Notes: a model not told the origin generated them from the sequence alone. 64,000 bases of DNA from G963662905 sp963676725 (GCA_963676725.1 OY781463.1:5084001-5148000), one strand, 5' to 3'. Counted from the first letter of the stretch, positions 1 through 7,968 are shown. Program-made: numbers and translations.

Positions 1-2
1 GA

Positions 3-83
3 GAAGATCGTTTCCTAGGAAACGACATCGATTTTAAAGGAAACGCTACTACATTCCAGATATTTTCTATCTTTATTGCGTAA
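3..83 (+). CDS. possible 3' end of an upstream gene (partial)
   Basis: A reading frame is open from the window edge and stops with TAA at 81-83, giving 26 residues ending in FQIFSIFIA. It has a plausible amino-acid mix for a protein C-terminus, but it is far too short to assign. An 18 bp perfect palindrome at 8-25 (centre CCTAGG) lies inside it. This is inference from an open frame only; it may be chance. Confidence 0.3.
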   Translation, partial: EDRFLGNDIDFKGNATTFQIFSIFIA

Positions 84-182
84 AAGCCGCTCAGGATTTA
101 ACAAAAAAGCGCTTTTAACGAATGCAGAGGCTTGATTTTTTATTGTTGGCATCCATAAACATAATAACCAGAGACAAAATCT

Positions 183-986
183 ATGAAGTATATTTTATTT
201 CCCCTTATTCTGTTTATCATTCTCATTTGCAGCTCCTGCGCTGAAAAACGAGTCGATAGCTCTTCAAGTGTTCATGTGGACACCAGTATGATGTCTTCAA
301 AAAATTGGGTTCCAAATTTTGATGGCAAAAAAAAGATGTCGGAAAATGATAAAGCCTTTATTGAGCAGATGGGGCCAAAAATCCTTTATGAAAATAAGCA
401 AATCTTGAAAACCAGGGAGTATATCCTTAAACTGGAACACGAGCTGGAAAAGCATAGACGTTTAAGTCAACATGATATTGCTTTTTTGCAGCAAACCGCA
501 AAACATTATAATATGCCCTTTGCCCAATTTCATCCCAAAGCCAGCCAAGCGGTATTGCAAAAACAATTCGATGAATTGCTGAAAAGGGTGGATATTGTTC
601 CGGCACGATTGTGTATGGCACAAGCCATTATCGAATCGGAATGGGGGCGTTCCCGCTTTGCCAAAGAAGCCAAAAATTATTTTGGTGTGCATTGTTATAC
701 AAAGGGTTGTGGATTGTCTGCCAAAGGTGTAGAAAATCCTAAGTTTTGGGTAAAATCCTATCCCAATGCACAAAGTTCCATCAAGGATTATATGCACTTT
801 CTGAACACCATGCCCTCCATGAAGGACTTTAGGGAAATTCGTGCCAAACAAAGAAGTGCGGGTTATATTAATCCTGAGCGTACTGCCCACGGCCTCGAAG
901 TTTATTCAGGCATTGGTGATCAATATATTAAGCAAATTCATAGCGTATTGCGCGATTTTGTGCCGGATAATCTGAGTGTTCAATAG
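183..986 (+). CDS. Bax-like glucosaminidase lipoprotein (GH73 type)
   Basis: Predicted cell-envelope peptidoglycan hydrolase of 267 aa. The N-terminus is a lipoprotein-type signal (hydrophobic residues 4-15, then CSSC with Cys19 as the likely lipidated residue). Residues 50-110 are charged and partly helical. The glucosaminidase domain spans about 125-255, with the family motif AQAIIESEWGRSRFA around 146-160; Glu151 or Glu153 is the likely catalytic acid. The sequence NYFGVHCYTKGCG follows. This pattern fits the Bax/mannosyl-glycoprotein endo-beta-N-acetylglucosaminidase family, which cleaves the glycan strand. It stands alone, with a repeat-filled region downstream. The ATG at 183 is chosen because the signal peptide starts there directly. 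The substrate is inferred from family only. Confidence 0.8.
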   Translation: MKYILFPLILFIILICSSCAEKRVDSSSSVHVDTSMMSSKNWVPNFDGKKKMSENDKAFIEQMGPKILYENKQILKTREYILKLEHELEKHRRLSQHDIAFLQQTAKHYNMPFAQFHPKASQAVLQKQFDELLKRVDIVPARLCMAQAIIESEWGRSRFAKEAKNYFGVHCYTKGCGLSAKGVENPKFWVKSYPNAQSSIKDYMHFLNTMPSMKDFREIRAKQRSAGYINPERTAHGLEVYSGIGDQYIKQIHSVLRDFVPDNLSVQ

Positions 987-1081
987 CAAGAGATTATTGG
1001 TTAGAAAAGCATTATTTATACGCCACAAAATTAGATAAGTCCAAAGATAATAATCTTGCAGCAACGGTTGATTTATATTTA

Positions 1082-1340
1082 TAATGCCACCCATTCTGGG
1101 TTTGATTGTGTGATGTAAACCCTAATTTTATAATAATGTCATCCCTTCGGGATTTGGTCTATGTTGGCATTCCAAGCACGCAAAAGCAATGATTATCAAA
1201 TTATTATATCACATTTTCCGGATAGTTAAGCCTTGAAAATATAATTTCTTGCCAATCCCAGAGGGATTGAATGTTTATAGAACAATTGCTATCCTACAAC
1301 CTACGACCCCGGCGGGGTCGAATAAAGGTATTTAATTGAT
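1082..1340. repeat. composite hairpin repeat module, copy 1
   Basis: First of five ~260 bp copies that begin with TAATGCCACCCATTCTGGG and end with GGTATTTAATTGAT. It contains several tight hairpins: CCCA-TTC-TGGG (1090-1100), ATCCC-TTC-GGGAT (1141-1153), AATCCC-AGA-GGGATT (1254-1268) and GACCCC-GGC-GGGGTC (1305-1319). Two of the hairpins are followed by a GAAT tract. No coding potential is seen. The form resembles REP/BIME-type elements, but no transposase is nearby. Confidence 0.85.
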
Positions 1341-1588
1341 ATTTAATGGTATATCTATTTAGTTGGTTCTGTTTTTTTTCTTTTTTGAAGGCACGGATTA
1401 CAAATCCGCGCCAACGTGTGAAAAAACAGGCATTATTGATTGTATATCAATTTGTTAAACCCCGAAGGGGTGAAATGATTATAACAAAACATAATCTACT
1501 GGTTATCAGAACCCTGAAGGGGTGAAATGATTATTATAAAAACGCCTGTTGGTTTTTCAAATACGCCAAGCCTCTGTAGATCAAACCA
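1341..1588. repeat. inter-module spacer, type A, with three hairpins
   Basis: This spacer recurs at 2574-2769. It carries a 10 bp stem with one mismatch, GGCACGGATT-ACA-AATCCGCGCC, then two consecutive units of the form ACCCC-GAA-GGGGTGAAATGATTAT (the second has ACCCT, giving a G-T wobble). The copy at 2574-2769 has only one of those two units, so unit number varies between copies. It ends with a segment containing AAGCCTCTGTAGATCAAACC. Confidence 0.75.
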
Positions 1589-1848
1589 TAATGCCACCCA
1601 TTCTGGGTTTGATTGTGTGATGTAAAACCTAGTTTCTATAATAATGTCATCCCTTCGGGATTTGGTCTATGTTGGCATTCCAAGCACGCAAAAGCAATGA
1701 TTATCAAATTATTATATCACATTTTCCGGATAGTTAAGCCTTGAAAATATAATTTCTTGCCAATCCCAGAGAGATTGAATGTTTATAGAACAATTGCCAT
1801 CGCACAACCTACGACCTCGGCGGGGTCGAATAAAGGTATTTAATTGAT
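1589..1848. repeat. composite hairpin repeat module, copy 2
   Basis: Nearly identical to copy 1. The last hairpin reads GACCTC-GGC-GGGGTC, a change that keeps pairing through a G-T wobble. The third hairpin has GAGATT in place of GGGATT, which breaks one pair. A 72 bp type-B spacer (1849-1920) follows, containing a half-lost version of the GGCACG hairpin. Confidence 0.85.
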
Positions 1849-1920
1849 TTGTAAGGCATTATTGGTTTTTGCTGCTAGGTTTTGGGCTTCCTCTTTTTGA
1901 TGGCACGAATTTTTAAATCA

Positions 1921-2184
1921 TAATGCCACCCATTCTGGGTTTGATTGTGTGATGTAAAAACCTAATTTTATAATAATGTTATCCCTATCTTCGGGATTTG
2001 GTCTATGTTGGCATTCCAAGCACGCAAAAGCAATGATTATCAAATTATTATATCACATTTTCCGGATAGTTAAGCCTTGAAAATATAATTTCTTGTCAAT
2101 CCCAGAGGGATTGAATGTTTATAGAACAATTGCTATCGTACAACCTACGACCCCGGCGGGGTCGAATAAAGGTATTTAATTGAT
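1921..2184. repeat. composite hairpin repeat module, copy 3
   Basis: Same module. The second hairpin region is expanded to ATCCCTATCTTCGGGAT, an insertion shared with copy 4, so copies 3 and 4 derive from one another. A type-B spacer (2185-2256) follows. Confidence 0.85.
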
Positions 2185-2308
2185 ATTTAAGGCATTATTG
2201 GTTTTTGCTGCTAGGTTTTGGGCTTCCTCTTTTTGATGGCACGAATTTTCAAATCATAATGTCACCCATTCTGGGTTTGATCGTGCGTTTCCCTTCTGTT
2301 TTCTATAA

Positions 2309-2573
2309 TAATGCCACCCATTCTGGGTTTAGGTATGTGATGTAAAAACCTAATTTTATAATAATGTTATCCCTATCTTCGGGATTTGGTCTATGTTGGC
2401 ATTCCAAGCACGCAAAAGCAATGATTATCAAATTATTATATCACATTTTCCGGATAGCTAAGCCTTGAAAATATAATTTCTTGCCAATCCCAGAGGGATT
2501 GAATGTTTATAGAACAATTGCTATCGTACAGCCTACGACCCCGTATGGGGTCGAATAAAGGTATTTAATTGAT
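2309..2573. repeat. composite hairpin repeat module, copy 4, preceded by a module fragment
   Basis: Full copy. The last hairpin reads GACCCC-GTAT-GGGGTC: the loop changed while the stem is intact. Just upstream, 2257-2280 holds a stray copy of the module head (TAATGTCACCCATTCTGGG), so a module was truncated or interrupted there. Confidence 0.85.
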
Positions 2574-2769
2574 ATTTAATGGTATATCTATTTAGTAGGT
2601 TCTGTTTTTTTTCTTTTTTGAAGGCACGGATTACAAATCCGCGCCAACGTGTGAAAAAATAGGCATTATTGATTGAATATCAATTTGTTAAACCCCGAAG
2701 GGGTGAAATGATTATTATAAAAACGCCTGTTGGTTTTTCAAATACGCCAAGCCTCTGTAGATCAAACCA
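2574..2769. repeat. inter-module spacer, type A, second copy
   Basis: Second copy of the 1341-1588 spacer. It has the GGCACGGATT-ACA-AATCCGCGCC hairpin but only one ACCCC-GAA-GGGGTGAAATGATTAT unit. The deletion of exactly one hairpin unit suggests these small units expand or contract independently. Confidence 0.75.
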
Positions 2770-3030
2770 TAATGCCACCCATTCTTGGTTTGATTGTGTG
2801 ATGTAAAACCTAGTTTCTATAATAATGTCATCCCTTCGGGATTTGGTCTATGTTGGCATTCCAAGCACGCAAAAGCAATGATTATCAAATTATTATATCA
2901 CATTTTCCGGATAGTTAAGCCTTGAAAATATAATTTCTTGCCAATCTCAGAGGGATTGAATGTTTATAGAACAATGGCTATCCTACAACCTACGACCCCG
3001 GATGGGGTCGAATAAAGGTATTTAATTGAT
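2770..3030. repeat. composite hairpin repeat module, copy 5
   Basis: Last copy. The last hairpin reads GACCCC-GGAT-GGGGTC (loop variant). The third reads AATCTC-AGA-GGGATT (wobble retained). The 224 bp from here to the fumarase start show no repeat and no clear promoter box. Confidence 0.85.
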
Positions 3031-3254
3031 TTTTAAGGTGTTATTTGTTTTTTTGAATAGTATTAGCCCGTCGACAGGCAAAAGGAAGAATTTCAACAGC
3101 AAAAAACAAGCCTTAAAAATGCATTATTTGCTCGGCTCAATAAATAATTTTAGCACATAAGAGAAAGAGTCTTGAGGTTCACAACAAATTCCAAAAAAAA
3201 TTCCGAAATTTGTAGGATACATCTTTATGAACATCAAAACAAAAAATAAATATT

Positions 3255-4652
3255 ATGGACTACAGAATTGAAAAAGATACCATTGGCGATGTTAAAGTGC
3301 CTGCTGATAAATATTGGGGAGCACAAACACAACGGTCGAAAGAGAATTTCAAAATTGGCCCTGCAGCATCCATGCCAACAGAGATTATCCAGGCTTTTGG
3401 ATATCTAAAAAAAGCCGCTGCCATCACAAATTTTCAATCCGGCGTGCTTGCCGAAGAAAAAATGAAATTAATCGCACAGGCTTGTGATGAAATTATTGAA
3501 GGTAGTTTAAACGACCATTTCCCTTTGGTTATATGGCAAACCGGATCGGGCACCCAAAGCAATATGAATGTAAACGAGGTTGTCGCAAATCGTTCCCATG
3601 TGCTTCAGGGCAATAAACTGGGTGAAGGGAAACCCTTTATTCATCCAAATGATGATGTGAACAAAAGTCAGTCATCCAACGATACTTTCCCTACGGCCAT
3701 GCATATTGCTGCCTATAAAATGATTCTGGAAACCACCATCCCCGGACTGGAAACACTTAGAAATACGCTCCATCAGAAAGCCATTGAGTTTAAAGATATT
3801 GTAAAAACAGGGCGCACCCACCTGATGGATGCGACACCATTAACCCTTGGTCAGGAATTTTCCGGCTATGTTTCGCAGATCGACCACGGCATCAAGGCAT
3901 TAAAGGCAACGTTACCACATCTTTCTGAGCTTGCGCTGGGAGGAACAGCGGTTGGTACAGGCCTAAATACGCCCAAAGGATATGATGTGCATGTTGCTGC
4001 GAAAATTGCTGAGTTAACCGGTCTGCCTTTTGTGACCGCACCCAATAAATTTGAAGCATTATCGGCACATGATGCCATGGTAGAAACTTCTGGAGCGCTA
4101 AAAACCGTAGCAGTTAGCCTGATGGCGATTGCAAATAATATCAGGTTACTGGCATCCGGTCCGCGCTGCAGTATTGGAGAATTGCAGCTTCCTGCCAACG
4201 AGCCCGGATCATCCATTATGCCCGGAAAAGTGAATCCAACACAGAATGAAGCGATGAGCATGGTTTGTGCCCAAGTGATTGGAAATGATACGGCAATTGC
4301 TGTTGCGGGAACGCATGGGCATTTTCAGCTCAATGTTTTTAAACCCGTTATGGTGGCTAATTTATTGCAATCGGCACGTTTGATTGGCGATGCATGTATG
4401 AGTTTTAATGATAAATGCGCCATCGGCATTGAGCCAAACACCAAAGACATTAAAAAGAATCTGGAAAACAGCCTGATGCTTGTTACCGCTTTGAATACCC
4501 ATATCGGTTATGAAAAAGCAGCTAAGATTGCAAAAAAGGCACATGCTGAAGGCAGCAGTCTTCGCGAAGCTGCTCTGGCACTAGGATTAGTTACAGAAGC
4601 AGAATTTGACGAATGGGTAGACCCTTCAAAAATGATTGGGAGCCTCGATTAA
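3255..4652 (+). CDS. fumC: fumarate hydratase class II
   Basis: Interconverts fumarate and L-malate in the TCA cycle (oxidative or reductive arm) in the cytoplasm, without an Fe-S cluster. It is 465 aa, the usual family length. Clear family features are the N-terminal VPADKYWGAQTQRS, the TGSGTQSNMNVNEV segment near residue 97, and the superfamily signature GSSIMPGKVNP near residue 316, which carries the mobile active-site loop. SSNDTFPTAMH near 140 is the substrate-site stretch. The next gene starts 19 bp downstream on the same strand, so the two may share a transcript. Aspartase and argininosuccinate lyase are relatives, but the overall match is to FumC. Confidence 0.95.
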   Translation: MDYRIEKDTIGDVKVPADKYWGAQTQRSKENFKIGPAASMPTEIIQAFGYLKKAAAITNFQSGVLAEEKMKLIAQACDEIIEGSLNDHFPLVIWQTGSGTQSNMNVNEVVANRSHVLQGNKLGEGKPFIHPNDDVNKSQSSNDTFPTAMHIAAYKMILETTIPGLETLRNTLHQKAIEFKDIVKTGRTHLMDATPLTLGQEFSGYVSQIDHGIKALKATLPHLSELALGGTAVGTGLNTPKGYDVHVAAKIAELTGLPFVTAPNKFEALSAHDAMVETSGALKTVAVSLMAIANNIRLLASGPRCSIGELQLPANEPGSSIMPGKVNPTQNEAMSMVCAQVIGNDTAIAVAGTHGHFQLNVFKPVMVANLLQSARLIGDACMSFNDKCAIGIEPNTKDIKKNLENSLMLVTALNTHIGYEKAAKIAKKAHAEGSSLREAALALGLVTEAEFDEWVDPSKMIGSLD

Positions 4653-4671
4653 TTCACTTAAAAATTAATGA

Positions 4672-5394
4672 ATGAACTATTTTAAAAGTTTCGTATCGAT
4701 CTCACTTTTGCTGCTTGTCTCCGTATTGTTTTTTGCTTGCGATAAAACCGACGAAAGCGAATATACGCCTGTTTATACGGTTGAAGGCAATTGGGCGCGC
4801 TTTGTGCAATTGGAAGACACCGTTTTTTGGGCGGAAGCACGCTTCGAGAAATCAGGAACATATAATTATGTAATTCTAGACAGTATTCCCGGTCATGGGA
4901 ACACTCAAGGTACATATACTTATGCTGATAATAAACTGACTATCAATGATGAAGACTGCACAGGTCCCGGTGTGTATAAGGTCGAGTTTGCCCAGTTTTT
5001 GGTAACCTTAACTCATGAAGCCGATAATTGCGCCCCAAGGGTGAAAAGCCTTGATGGAACATGGAGCACCGTGAATTCAACGCCCTTTGTATTTGGAAGC
5101 TGGAAACGCTTGATTGTTACTAACGACACCAGTTTTTATGGTACTTTAAGCCTGAATCAGGATTTTACCTTTAGTTTTATTGTGCAAGGAACGGTTCCGG
5201 GGCATACGAATACCGGAGGGAGTTATACGGTTGTGAATAACCGAATTACCCTGTCTGATCAGGATTGCCTGGGGAATGGAGCCTATTTTTTCACCATGTC
5301 GGATCAGTATCATTTGATGCTGAAAACAGATACAGAACCATGTCCTGAACGAGAAGTAATTATTCAGGGGGATTGGGGACGTGTTGGATATTAA
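4672..5394 (+). CDS. lipoprotein with two tandem homologous domains, function unknown
   Basis: A 240 aa protein with a lipoprotein signal (hydrophobic 7-22, Cys23 after FFA), so it is probably anchored in the envelope. The mature part is an internal duplication: residues ~40-130 and ~140-232 both follow W-x-R/K..., DT-x-F-x-x, GH-x-N-T-x-G-x-Y-T, and (I/L)xDxDC. Two cysteines per repeat (for example DEDC and DNCAP; DQDC and EPCPE) recur at matching places, so a disulfide per domain is likely. The pattern suggests a small beta-rich, lipocalin-like domain, but no named family is recognised. The ATG at 4672 is preferred over the ATG at 4668, whose frame closes after five codons. Confidence 0.65.
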   Translation: MNYFKSFVSISLLLLVSVLFFACDKTDESEYTPVYTVEGNWARFVQLEDTVFWAEARFEKSGTYNYVILDSIPGHGNTQGTYTYADNKLTINDEDCTGPGVYKVEFAQFLVTLTHEADNCAPRVKSLDGTWSTVNSTPFVFGSWKRLIVTNDTSFYGTLSLNQDFTFSFIVQGTVPGHTNTGGSYTVVNNRITLSDQDCLGNGAYFFTMSDQYHLMLKTDTEPCPEREVIIQGDWGRVGY

Positions 5395-5406
5395 ATTACT
5401 GAAAAT

Positions 5407-5559
5407 ATGAGTTTTATACGTGTCTTGCTTGCGATATTGTTCCCTCCATTGGCCGTTATTGATAAAGGTTGTGGTTCAGTACTGATCGTGTTTCTGTTAA
5501 CACTGGCAGGATGGGTGCCCGGAGTAATTGCAGCACTTGTTATTTTGAATAACCATTAA
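5407..5559 (+). CDS. Pmp3/YqaE (UPF0057) family small membrane protein
   Basis: A 50 aa ORF, too short for most gene callers, starting 12 bp after the lipoprotein stop. It reads MSFIRVLLAILFPPLAVIDK and then a second hydrophobic segment GSVLIVFLLTLAGWVPGVIAA. Two membrane helices, the FPP-LAV motif, the glycines between helices and the GWVPGVIAA ending are diagnostic for the Pmp3/YqaE proteolipid family, linked in other organisms to membrane potential and stress tolerance. A terminator hairpin follows immediately. The role in this organism is not known. Confidence 0.88.
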   Translation: MSFIRVLLAILFPPLAVIDKGCGSVLIVFLLTLAGWVPGVIAALVILNNH

Positions 5560-5565
5560 AATATA

Positions 5566-5619
5566 GCGAACATTATGGTTGGAACCACTTCGGTGATTCG
5601 TCTGTAATGTTTGCTTTTT
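5566..5619 (+). terminator. rho-independent terminator after the Pmp3-like gene
   Basis: Stem GCGAACATTA (5566-5575) pairs with TAATGTTTGC (5605-5614) with one wobble, encloses an inner CCAC-TTCG-GTG hairpin, and is followed by TTTTT. It starts 6 bp after the stop codon. Confidence 0.75.
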
Positions 5620-5910
5620 CTCTCTGTTTTCGAGGCTGTACCTACACATTTTTTAAGAAAACCCAGTCTTTGCAAGGGAGGCTATAGAAATCATCTACCT
5701 GCTTTCCAATGCTTTTTCCATATTGGCATTTCGCCTTATCCCGCAACTGCGGATATGTAATTTGTGTCCAAAAGTGCTCATTTACAATAAGAAAATGCAC
5801 TTCCTGTTAAAATCAAAAAGCAAATTGGCATTATGGACGAACACCATTTAGTCCGAGTCAATAAACCTTATTTAGAATGGTTTTAGTTAATATTCTGTTA
5901 AGCCATACCA
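5620..5910. other. intergenic stretch, nothing recognised
   Basis: About 290 bp between the terminator and the next promoter. No repeat, RNA gene or convincing ORF is seen. The only short frame is an 17-codon one starting near 5834, without family features. Confidence 0.5.
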
Positions 5911-5916
5911 AATCCC

Positions 5917-5946
5917 TTGACTTTATTATTGCTTGATGTATCTTTG
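5917..5946 (+). promoter_or_regulatory. Bacteroidota-type promoter (TTG -33 / TATCTTTG -7)
   Basis: TTG at 5917-5919, a 19 bp spacer, then TATCTTTG at 5939-5946, matching the Bacteroidota sigma consensus (TTG ... TAnnTTTG). It ends 18 bp before the ATG at 5965. The TTG that could be read as a start codon at 5917 is this -33 element. Confidence 0.7.
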
Positions 5947-5964
5947 CTATCTAAACATCTAAAT

Positions 5965-6873
5965 ATGCTTGCGCGTTCTATTCGATTTTATACTATTGTT
6001 CTTTGTTTCTTGTGTTCAGCAAATGTGATTTTTGCACAACAATTTGCGCCTCTTATCTCAGAGAATAAGGTCTGGGGGCATGTTCGTACAACTTGCCAGC
6101 CGAATGGGCAATACACCTATTCTTCATACGATATCATTATTCATGGTGATACAATGATTGAAGGAAATGCCTATAAAAAGATGATGTATATGGAAGAAGG
6201 CGGGCAGGAAATCTATTTTGGAGGCTTTCGTACGGAAGATCAAAAAGTATATTATCGTCCTGTATGGCCATCAAAAGAAGGATTGGTCTATGATTTTGCC
6301 GCAGAAAAGGGCGACACTCTAAGTCTGATAAACCATGAATTTTCTGAAGATCCATTTCAATTGATTGTACTGGAAAGCGATTCGGTTGATTTAGGGAACG
6401 GAAAAAGAAAACGCCTATTATTACAGGATTTTGGCGGTGGGCTTGAAGAAACCTGGATTGAAGGGATTGGAAGCCTTTATGGTTTGCACCTCAGTGGTTC
6501 TTCATATTATTTCCTGACTTGTGGCAATACAGATTTATTGTGTTTTCATGAAGAGGGGACGCAATATTTTCAAAACGATAAATTCGGTTCCTGTGATGTG
6601 AACCAATCATCAACGAATATTGTTTTATTAGAGGAAGAAGCAATGATGCAGTTTTATCCAAATCCTGCAAAAGACGTTCTTAATGTGGTGTTTAGCGAAA
6701 AGGCTGATTATGTAAAAATATATGATGTCGCAGGACATTTGCTGATAACAAAAGAAAATCCTTCAAGAGAGGATTTCATTGATTTGTCTTTTCTGCCCGG
6801 GGGTTTCTACATCCTTGTAGCGTCTTACCGCTCGGGCTTATTAATAGTCAACGACAAGTTTATTGTCGATTGA
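5965..6873 (+). CDS. secreted protein with type IX secretion C-terminal sorting domain
   Basis: About 302 aa from the chosen ATG, which opens directly into a signal peptide (MLARSIRFYTIVLCFLC, cleavage likely after IFAQ). The longer frame from TTG 5917 is rejected because that TTG is a promoter element. The middle (residues ~30-210) is an unassigned beta-rich domain. Residues ~230-302 form a T9SS type-A sorting domain: MMQFYPNPAKDVLNVVF, VKIYDVAGHLL, then LPGGFYILV. Such proteins cross the outer membrane by type IX secretion and are attached to the surface or released. The passenger function is unknown. Confidence 0.8.
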   Translation: MLARSIRFYTIVLCFLCSANVIFAQQFAPLISENKVWGHVRTTCQPNGQYTYSSYDIIIHGDTMIEGNAYKKMMYMEEGGQEIYFGGFRTEDQKVYYRPVWPSKEGLVYDFAAEKGDTLSLINHEFSEDPFQLIVLESDSVDLGNGKRKRLLLQDFGGGLEETWIEGIGSLYGLHLSGSSYYFLTCGNTDLLCFHEEGTQYFQNDKFGSCDVNQSSTNIVLLEEEAMMQFYPNPAKDVLNVVFSEKADYVKIYDVAGHLLITKENPSREDFIDLSFLPGGFYILVASYRSGLLIVNDKFIVD

Positions 6874-6905
6874 CGATTCATTTTCTGCTTTTTTTTGGTT
6901 GGGGT

Positions 6906-6940
6906 GGGAGTCCCGGAGAAATCCGGGGCTCCGTTTTTTT
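6906..6940 (+). terminator. rho-independent terminator after the T9SS protein gene
   Basis: GGAGTCCCGGA pairs with TCCGGGGCTCC (one G-T wobble) around a GAAA tetraloop, then G and seven T. It lies 33 bp downstream of the stop codon. This is the strongest terminator in the window. Confidence 0.88.
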
Positions 6941-7000
6941 ATGCCTTTGCCTAAGGATATTTCCTTATGGCATCCAGATCGATGGGAGAAATCTAAGACA

Positions 7001-7058
7001 ACAGTCATTGAAATATACTGAATTTCATTCCTTAGACTAAGTACTCAATTGAACACCT
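7001..7058 (-). repeat. dispersed intergenic repeat, copy on minus strand
   Basis: Read on the minus strand, this contains CTAAGGAATGAAATT and AGTATATTTCA in a context nearly identical to 50065-50121 on the plus strand. Both copies begin with GGTGTTCA and end in a CTGT stretch. Both are intergenic, next to the 3' ends of genes. Confidence 0.6.
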
Positions 7059-7061
7059 CAT

Positions 7062-7616
7062 TTATTTTATTAGATCAGCCTTTCGTAATTTTAATCTGGG
7101 TTTATTCAGTTTTCTTATTGAACCCTGAACTTTCTGGCTGATATCGGCTTGCAAATAAGTTGGTATTAATTTTTGCAGATCAATTCTTAAGATGCGGTGA
7201 ATAATAACCAAATCTTTCAAAGAAAACTGAGAAACACCATTGATCAACTCAGAAATATATGACTTTTTATGTCCGAGTAAAAATCCCAGATCTTGTTGAG
7301 TCATATCATAGGCCTTTAATCGTTTTCGAATAATATTTTTTCTATTTAATAAAAAGATACGCTCTGCTTCAATGAGTTGCTTTGCGATTTCCGATTCTTT
7401 GATTTGTTCATCTGTAATTGACTCACTTTCTGTCCAATGTTCTGCCTCATAGGCTTGAATCAGCTTAAATATTTTATCATGAAAAGGTTTTAATGAGATG
7501 TCTTTTTTTACCATCAGGCGCAATTTCCTGTCAAGCAAGAGTGCTTTTTGCAGATCATATTCATTATCCAATTTTTGAATATCCTCCACATCCTTAATAT
7601 TCACAAGCTCTTTCAT
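7062..7616 (-). CDS. HigA-type antitoxin with XRE helix-turn-helix
   Basis: A 184 aa protein, second gene of a toxin-antitoxin pair (toxin stop at 7627, 10 bp upstream of this ATG). The N-terminal ~90 residues are helical and charged and include the segment ESESITDEQIKESEIAKQLI. The DNA-binding part (about 98-150) reads LKAYDMTQQDLGFLLGHKKS followed by YISELINGVSQFSLKDLVII, an XRE-type helix-turn-helix. The tail is basic. Antitoxins of this class bind the toxin and repress their own promoter; an inverted repeat next to the promoter (7994-8014) is a plausible site. The pairing with HigB is from gene order and family features. Confidence 0.8.
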   Translation of the reverse strand: MKELVNIKDVEDIQKLDNEYDLQKALLLDRKLRLMVKKDISLKPFHDKIFKLIQAYEAEHWTESESITDEQIKESEIAKQLIEAERIFLLNRKNIIRKRLKAYDMTQQDLGFLLGHKKSYISELINGVSQFSLKDLVIIHRILRIDLQKLIPTYLQADISQKVQGSIRKLNKPRLKLRKADLIK

Positions 7617-7626
7617 ATTTTATGAT

Positions 7627-7968
7627 TTATATCAGTTCGTTATTTCTTAACCACTTTTTAATTGCATTCCTGTTATTCTTAAACACTTTCTCATAATCAC
7701 TATGAGAACCTGCCCATATTACTCTCGCTCTTTTATCATCGTCAAACTCAATCAATATCATCGTTCTATGAACATTCAGATTAAAAAAATAAAATCCATC
7801 GCTATGCACACAATCCGCATCTGGACGTGTTTTTTTGAGATCAAGCTGTGAGTTCCATTCATTATGTTCAATATCACTAATTAATCTTTCAATAGCCTGA
7901 ATTAAAGGTTGATTGCCTCGTTGTTTTTTCTTTAATTTTTCCAGCAAACTCCTATTGATTAATTTCAT
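7627..7968 (-). CDS. HigB-type mRNA interferase toxin
   Basis: A 113 aa protein from the ATG at 7968. Starting at TTG 7983 is rejected because that TTG is part of the -7 box TATCTTTG. The C-terminal half has the HigB family pattern: a VFNL-like strand (FYFFNLNVHRTMILIEFDDD), then VIWAGSHSDYEKVF in place of the usual igTHaeYd. HigB-like toxins cleave translated mRNA at the ribosome. The short basic segment LLEKLKKKQRGN is near the N-terminus. The toxin precedes the antitoxin, the usual higBA order. Confidence 0.8.
   Translation of the reverse strand: MKLINRSLLEKLKKKQRGNQPLIQAIERLISDIEHNEWNSQLDLKKTRPDADCVHSDGFYFFNLNVHRTMILIEFDDDKRARVIWAGSHSDYEKVFKNNRNAIKKWLRNNELI

Noticed and set aside
8..25. 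18 bp perfect palindrome as a regulatory site
   Set aside because: It lies inside an open frame that probably ends an upstream gene, and no partner site or promoter is near.
1082..3030. Tandem tRNA or structured ncRNA genes in the composite repeats
   Set aside because: The hairpins are short three- or four-base-loop stems with no cloverleaf or known RNA family arrangement.
3866..4261. 131 aa minus-strand ORF opposite fumC
   Set aside because: It is a shadow of the fumarase reading frame; it has no ribosome-binding site or family features.
5834..5887. 17-codon ORF in the gap before the T9SS gene
   Set aside because: Too short, with no conserved motif and no recognisable translation signal.
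5917..5964. TTG start at 5917 for the T9SS protein
   Set aside because: The TTG is the -33 promoter element, and the signal peptide begins at the ATG at 5965.
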